The position numbers were made by a program, and so were the translations under genes. A stretch of 64,000 bases of DNA from CAUZJF01 sp965248605 (lineage in GTDB: Bacteria > Chloroflexota > Dehalococcoidia > Lucifugimonadales > CAUZJF01), in contig CBDFJV010000007.1 of NCBI GenBank assembly GCA_965248605.1, positions 1,922,001-1,986,000 of the forward strand. The letters are read 5' to 3'. The number at the start of each line of letters is the position of its first letter. Positions within the stretch are counted from its first letter, which is position 1. The notes below the pieces were generated by a model that ran no database searches, had not been told where the DNA came from, and saw only the letters and a list, made by a program, of their open reading frames with translations. Positions 60,238-64,000 of the stretch are shown here, in pieces.

Positions 60238-61851
60238 ATGGGACAGAACAGCAACATCGTTGACGTGCTGGTCATCGGAGCCGGGTCTTCTGGCGGGGCC
60301 TTCGCCTGGAGTCTCAGCGAGGCTGGGTTCAATGTGCTCTGTCTCGAACAGGGGGACTGGTTGAGGCCGGAAGACTCGCCGAGCGCCCAGGACGACTGGG
60401 AGCTCCACCTCTACACGGACTTTGCCCTCGACCCGAACAATAGGGGACTCCCGCAGGACTATCCGATCAACAATGACGACACCCAGATCACGCCGCTCAT
60501 GGTCAACGCGGTGGGCGGGAGCGGCATCCACTGGGGCGCCCACTATCCCCGCATGCGGCCGTCGGACTTCAGGGTCGAGACCCTTGACGGCGTCGCCGAC
60601 GACTGGCCGGTAACGTACGCGGAGCTGGAGCCTTACTTCGACCTGAACGACAAGATGGTCGGCGTGGCCGGACTGAACGGCAACCCAGCGTATCCTCCGA
60701 TGCCACCGAGACAAACTCCTCCGCTGCCCATCGGGAAGCACGGCGAGACCATCGCCAGGGGGTTTGAGACGCTGGGCTGGCACTGGTGGCCGGCGGAGAG
60801 CGCCATTAACTCCGAGCCGTACGATGGCAGGCCGGGGTGCAACAACTGCGGGCCCTGCATCCTGGGTTGCCACAACAGCTCTCGAGCCAGCTCGGACGTC
60901 ACCTACTGGCCGAAGGCGATCGACAACGGAGCAGTGCTCAGGACGAGCTGCAGAGTGCGTGAGATCACAGTCGGGAAAGACGGCCTAGCCGACGGCGTGG
61001 TCTACTATGACGAGCAGGGGCGAGTCCGCGAACAGAAGGCCCGGGCGGTCGTCCTGGCGTGCAACGGTGTCGGCACTCCCCGGCTCATGCTCAACTCCCG
61101 GTCGGCGCTGTTCCCGGATGGCCTCGCCAACAGCAACGGGCAAGTCGGAAAGAACCTGATGTTCCACCCGGTCGCGATCGTAAACGGCGTCTTCGACGAA
61201 GACCTGGAAGGCTATAAGGGCCCGATCTCATGCTCGATCACTAGCTACGAGTTCTACGAGACCGATCTGTCGAGAGGGTTCGTGCGAGGCAGCCAGCTTC
61301 AGGTCAACCGTTCGCTGGGGCCACTACACACAGCCCTCGGTGGGATCGGCGGCTCGCCGATCCCCTGGGGCGACAGGCATCACTCTGTCTTTGCCGAGCG
61401 GATGGGGCGGACGATCACAGTTGCCGTCCTCGGCGAGGACCTGCCAGAAGAGCACAACCGAGTCGAGCTCGACCCGGAGTTGACGGACGGCGACGGGATT
61501 CCGGCCCCGAAGATCATGTACGTCGAGAGCGAAAACAGCAGGAAGCTGATGGAGTTCGGCGCCGAGAGAGCGGCCGAGGCGCTCGATGCCGCCGGCGCGA
61601 CGGACGTTCACTCCAATCCGCTGCTGCGGGCCGCCGGGTGGCATCTACTCGGCACGGCCAGGATGGGCGCCGACCCGGAGCAGTCCGTGGTCGATCGGTT
61701 CGGCGCGTGCCACGACGTCAAGAACCTGTTCATTATCGACGGGAGCATCTTCACGACCGGAGGCGCGGTGAACCCGACGAACACGATTCAGGCGCTTGCG
61801 CTCTACGTTGCCGATAATCTCAAAAAGCGGGCGAAGGACATCTTGCGCTGA
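60238..61851 (+). CDS. GMC-type flavin oxidoreductase (gluconate 2-dehydrogenase-like large subunit)
   Basis: 537 residues from ATG 60238, 7 bp after hisC. VLVIGAGSSGGAFAWSLSEA is the FAD motif, VNAVGGSGIHWGAHYPRM the substrate side, and GWHLLGTARMG plus SIFTTGGAVNPTNTIQA the C-terminal GMC His/Asn region. A Cys cluster CNNCGPCILGC near 200 suggests a metal or disulfide site as in membrane sugar/alcohol dehydrogenases. The small-subunit gene follows directly, so the pair forms a periplasmic-type dehydrogenase, although no signal peptide is seen here. Confidence 0.88.
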   Translation: MGQNSNIVDVLVIGAGSSGGAFAWSLSEAGFNVLCLEQGDWLRPEDSPSAQDDWELHLYTDFALDPNNRGLPQDYPINNDDTQITPLMVNAVGGSGIHWGAHYPRMRPSDFRVETLDGVADDWPVTYAELEPYFDLNDKMVGVAGLNGNPAYPPMPPRQTPPLPIGKHGETIARGFETLGWHWWPAESAINSEPYDGRPGCNNCGPCILGCHNSSRASSDVTYWPKAIDNGAVLRTSCRVREITVGKDGLADGVVYYDEQGRVREQKARAVVLACNGVGTPRLMLNSRSALFPDGLANSNGQVGKNLMFHPVAIVNGVFDEDLEGYKGPISCSITSYEFYETDLSRGFVRGSQLQVNRSLGPLHTALGGIGGSPIPWGDRHHSVFAERMGRTITVAVLGEDLPEEHNRVELDPELTDGDGIPAPKIMYVESENSRKLMEFGAERAAEALDAAGATDVHSNPLLRAAGWHLLGTARMGADPEQSVVDRFGACHDVKNLFIIDGSIFTTGGAVNPTNTIQALALYVADNLKKRAKDILR

Positions 61852-61859
61852 GTATCCAC

Positions 61860-62339
61860 ATGGCTGACCCATACGACAGACAGGACCACGTCACGCTCAC
61901 GGCGGCACAGCACACGCTCCTGGCGAAGGTGCTAGACACCGTTGTTCCGCGCAAAGGCAAATTGGCAGCAGCGGGCGCGGCAGGAATTGTCGACTACATC
62001 GACGACGTCCTCACGGACTCGGAACCCCTCCGGCGCCTTTTTCTCGACGGCCTTGCCGACGTCGAGATCGCGAGCGGGGCAGCCCACTCAGCGCCGTTCG
62101 GGTCCCTGTCAGTAGCGAAGAAGAAAGGCGTTCTACGTGACGTGGAAGCCAAGCAACCTGAGTTCTTCGAAGCTCTCGTGGAGCATACGTACAAGGGCTA
62201 CTACAGCAGTCCGGAGATCGTTCGGCTCCTAGGGCTTGAAGCACGACCACCCCAGCCGGTGGGGTATGCTCTGAAGCCATTCGATCCCGCGACGTTAGAT
62301 AGCGTGAAAAAACGAGGCAAGGTATACCGAGAGGCCTAG
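61860..62339 (+). CDS. Gluconate 2-dehydrogenase subunit 3 family protein
   Basis: 159 residues; LTAAQHTLLAKVLDTVVPR and AGAAGIVDYIDDVLTDSEPL are the family start, and YYSSPEIVRLLGLEARPPQPV the C-terminal conserved end. Partner of the upstream GMC subunit, 8 bp apart. A Tat signal, common in this family, is not seen. Confidence 0.88.
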   Translation: MADPYDRQDHVTLTAAQHTLLAKVLDTVVPRKGKLAAAGAAGIVDYIDDVLTDSEPLRRLFLDGLADVEIASGAAHSAPFGSLSVAKKKGVLRDVEAKQPEFFEALVEHTYKGYYSSPEIVRLLGLEARPPQPVGYALKPFDPATLDSVKKRGKVYREA

Positions 62340-62379
62340 CCCTCAACGGCTCCTAGGACAACACGGAAGGACACAGGAA

Positions 62380-62976
62380 TTGAAACCGCGTAAGGCTACG
62401 CTGAGCCGCGAAACGAAAGAAACGCAGATCGCTATCGAGCTCAACGTCGACGGGGACGGGACGTATCGGATCGAGACGGGCAACGGTATGTTCGACCACA
62501 TGCTGGCGCAGATCTCGCGTCACGGACTCGTCGACCTCGACGTCTCGGCGAAGGGCGACGTAGAGGTCGGCTGGCACCACCTCGTCGAGGACACTGCCAT
62601 CGTGTTGGGGCGGGCGCTCAGAGAGGCGGTCGGAGACGGCACAGGCATCGTCCGCGTGGGGCACTCGTACGTGCCCCTGGACGAGGCGCTTGCCCTCGTC
62701 GTGGTCGACTTCGGAGGCCGGAGCCACGCCGTCATCGACACCGACCTGACGGCCAGCGATCTGGGAGACCTGTCGCCGCAGCTCATCGACCACTTCCTCG
62801 AGAGCTTCGCCACCGAGGGCAAGTTCAACCTGCACGTCCAGGTGTTGGCTGGCGCTAGCAACCATCACAAGGCCGAAGCCGCCTTCAAGGCGCTGGCCAG
62901 GGCCCTTCGCGCGGCACTTACCATCGATCCACGCCAGGGCAGCCAGGTCCCCAGCACGAAGGGCTCCATCGGGTAG
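62380..62976 (+). CDS. hisB: Imidazoleglycerol-phosphate dehydratase HisB
   Basis: 198 residues from TTG 62380. Metal-binding His-rich blocks: MFDHMLAQISRHGLVDLDV, GWHHLVEDTAIVLGRAL, and HHKAEAAFKALARALR near the end. It dehydrates imidazoleglycerol phosphate to imidazole acetol phosphate. Monofunctional (no phosphatase domain). Last recognised his gene in the window; hisH, hisA, hisF and hisI are not present after it. Confidence 0.93.
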   Translation: MKPRKATLSRETKETQIAIELNVDGDGTYRIETGNGMFDHMLAQISRHGLVDLDVSAKGDVEVGWHHLVEDTAIVLGRALREAVGDGTGIVRVGHSYVPLDEALALVVVDFGGRSHAVIDTDLTASDLGDLSPQLIDHFLESFATEGKFNLHVQVLAGASNHHKAEAAFKALARALRAALTIDPRQGSQVPSTKGSIG

Positions 62977-63005
62977 TTTTCCTGGGCAATCGGCGGAGCC
63001 TTGAA

Positions 63006-63547
63006 CGCACGACGTTCAGGGAGACGCGACTAACGATGAAAGTCTGAAGCAAGCGGGAATCGAGCGAGCACACGGCCTCATCGTGGCCACGTCGGAGGAT
63101 AATGGGAACGTGTTCATTACCCTCTCTGCAAGGGGCCTCGTTCCGGGTCTGGTAATAGTGGCCCGGAGTACCGATCCCGGCGCAACCGACAAGCTAATCA
63201 GGGCCGGAGTCGATCGAGTCATCTCGCCGCACGAGATCGGGGGTCGGCGGATGGCCCTGTCGGCGGTCCGGCCGCGCGCTGTGGACTTCTTCGAAACGAT
63301 AGTCGGCGGCTCGGGCGCAGACGTCAGACTCGCCGAGGTCGAGGTGGCGGACAGCTCGCCTCTGGCCGGGGGCACGGTCAGCGAGATCGACGCCGAGCAG
63401 GGCGTGCAGGTGCTCGTGGTCGCTCGAAAGTCGGGCGAGCTGCTGCCCAGCCCCAGTCGAGCTACGAGAGTCGAGCCTGGCGATCGGCTGATGCTCGTTG
63501 GACCCGACTCCAAACTCGACTCGCTTGAGGGTAAAAAAGGGGCCTGA
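63006..63547 (+). pseudogene. C-terminal part of a TrkA-type (RCK) potassium channel regulator
   Basis: The frame from 63006 reads VQGDATNDESLKQAGIERAH and then LIVATSEDNGNVFITLSA, the second half of the TrkA-N Rossmann domain, followed by a TrkA-C domain (AEVEVADSSPLAGGTVSEID). A TGA closes the frame just upstream and the first start codon is GTG 63083, so the ion-channel part and the NAD-binding glycine loop are missing. Probably a remnant of a deleted K+ channel gene. Confidence 0.75.
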
Positions 63548-63636
63548 CTGTTCGCCGCGTTGAGTTAGGAGGGTCATACCAGGAGTGTAGTGAGCCAAAG
63601 GAATAAGCGCGGCTCCGGTGTAGCGGCATGTGTCCG

Positions 63637-63660
63637 CGTAGGGGCGCATTGCATGCGCCC
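63637..63660. repeat. Palindromic REP-like repeat, copy B
   Basis: CGTAGGGGCGCATTGCATGC plus GCCC; reverse complement of 29920-29943 with one difference. It lies in the intergenic DNA before the alcohol dehydrogenase gene. Confidence 0.7.
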
Positions 63661-63693
63661 GCCGCTTGGCCCGTCCGCACGATGGAGGCGTAC

Positions 63694-64000
63694 ATGAAAG
63701 CAGCCGTACTCTACGAGACCAACCAGCCGCTCCAGATCCGGGAGCTCCGACAGGACCCTCCGAAGGCCGGCGAGGTCCGCGTCAAGATGGACGTCGCTGG
63801 AATTTGCGCCAGTGACCACCACGTAATGGACGGCACGGCTGTCTGGTCGTTGCCTCTTGCCCTGGGACATGAGGGAGCGGGAACGGTCGAGACGGTAGGG
63901 GAGGGCGTTACCAGAGTCCAGCCCGGAGACCGTTGCATCCTGTCGTTCGTGCCGAGCTGCGGCTTTTGCCACTACTGCCGTTCGGGCAGCCCCCAGCTCT
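63694..64000 (+). CDS. Zinc-dependent alcohol dehydrogenase (MDR family), 3' end outside window
   Basis: Start ATG 63694 with GGAGG at 63685-63689. 102 codons seen: MKAAVLYETNQPLQIRELRQ, catalytic zinc ligands in AGICASDHHV and GHEGAGTVE, and the structural-zinc Cys set CGFCHYCRSG. Class III/MDR-type dehydrogenase acting on alcohols or aldehydes with NAD; the gene continues past 64000. Confidence 0.9.
   Translation, partial: MKAAVLYETNQPLQIRELRQDPPKAGEVRVKMDVAGICASDHHVMDGTAVWSLPLALGHEGAGTVETVGEGVTRVQPGDRCILSFVPSCGFCHYCRSGSPQL

Overview
The window looks like a chromosomal contig from an uncultured, fairly GC-rich bacterium, probably a Chloroflexota (Dehalococcoidia/SAR202-like) lineage. That placement is an inference from the histidine genes (hisZ-hisG-hisD-hisC-hisB), the RraA-like aldolase, short-chain dehydrogenase and GMC oxidoreductase genes, and the large cadherin/FN3 secreted protein; there is no rRNA or marker gene to prove it. 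RNA genes are one selenocysteine tRNA (anticodon TCA) and one tRNA-Leu (GAG). The region is unusually rich in mobile DNA and broken genes: an IS1380 end, an IS5-type element, an IS630-type element with two identical 125-bp MITEs carrying related ends, a group II intron, and a tRNA-integrated island.

Layout. 1-3.1 kb: edge of an IS1380 transposase, then small housekeeping genes (glutaredoxin-like, Nudix, DinB-like). 3.16-14.69 kb: an integrated island. It starts at an intact tRNA-Sec gene and ends at a 67-bp copy of the tRNA 3' half. Inside are a tyrosine integrase broken by a MITE, a LexA/CI-type self-cleaving repressor facing a small XRE regulator across an operator, a very large Pro-Thr/cadherin/Calx-beta/trypsin/FN3 protein, and an array of related double-membrane-anchored proteins with conserved ends and variable centres. 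The array lies between ~490-bp near-identical inverted repeats, each holding the end of the protease gene and the start of a membrane-protein gene, so inversion could change which gene follows the protease. 14.7-20.8 kb: a minus-strand run of small-molecule-modifying families (nucleotidyltransferase, phosphotransferase, metallophosphoesterase, methyltransferase, two acetyltransferases, Nudix). 20.8-24.4 kb: a heterodimeric ABC exporter, one half split by the second MITE copy.

24.7-33 kb: epimerase, an ATPase-STAS regulator, tRNA-Leu, RraA-like aldolase, O-methyltransferase, SDR, 6-phosphogluconate dehydrogenase, and a GNAT/cytidylate-kinase-like fusion. 33.6-39.7 kb: FHA-winged-helix regulator, a type II NADH dehydrogenase gene cut by an IS5 element and carrying a 15-bp minisatellite at its 5' end, a Fur regulator with a nickel/cobalt-type transporter, and a lectin-like secreted protein. 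40-50.9 kb: adenosine deaminase, beta-lactamase-fold hydrolase, a group II intron sitting in the start of a P-loop kinase gene, YdeI-like protein, IS630, epoxide-hydrolase-like enzyme, second kinase, DUF6584 protein and methyltransferase. 50.9-54.6 kb: a single-chain double ABC exporter. 54.7-63 kb: plus-strand histidine operon with a phospholipase C-like gene and a GMC dehydrogenase pair inserted in it. 63-64 kb: a TrkA remnant and the start of a zinc alcohol dehydrogenase.

Most genes named 'broken' here regain an uninterrupted frame by simple arithmetic once the insertion (127 bp, 1219 bp) or a single extra base is removed, so they were recently intact or contain assembly errors.
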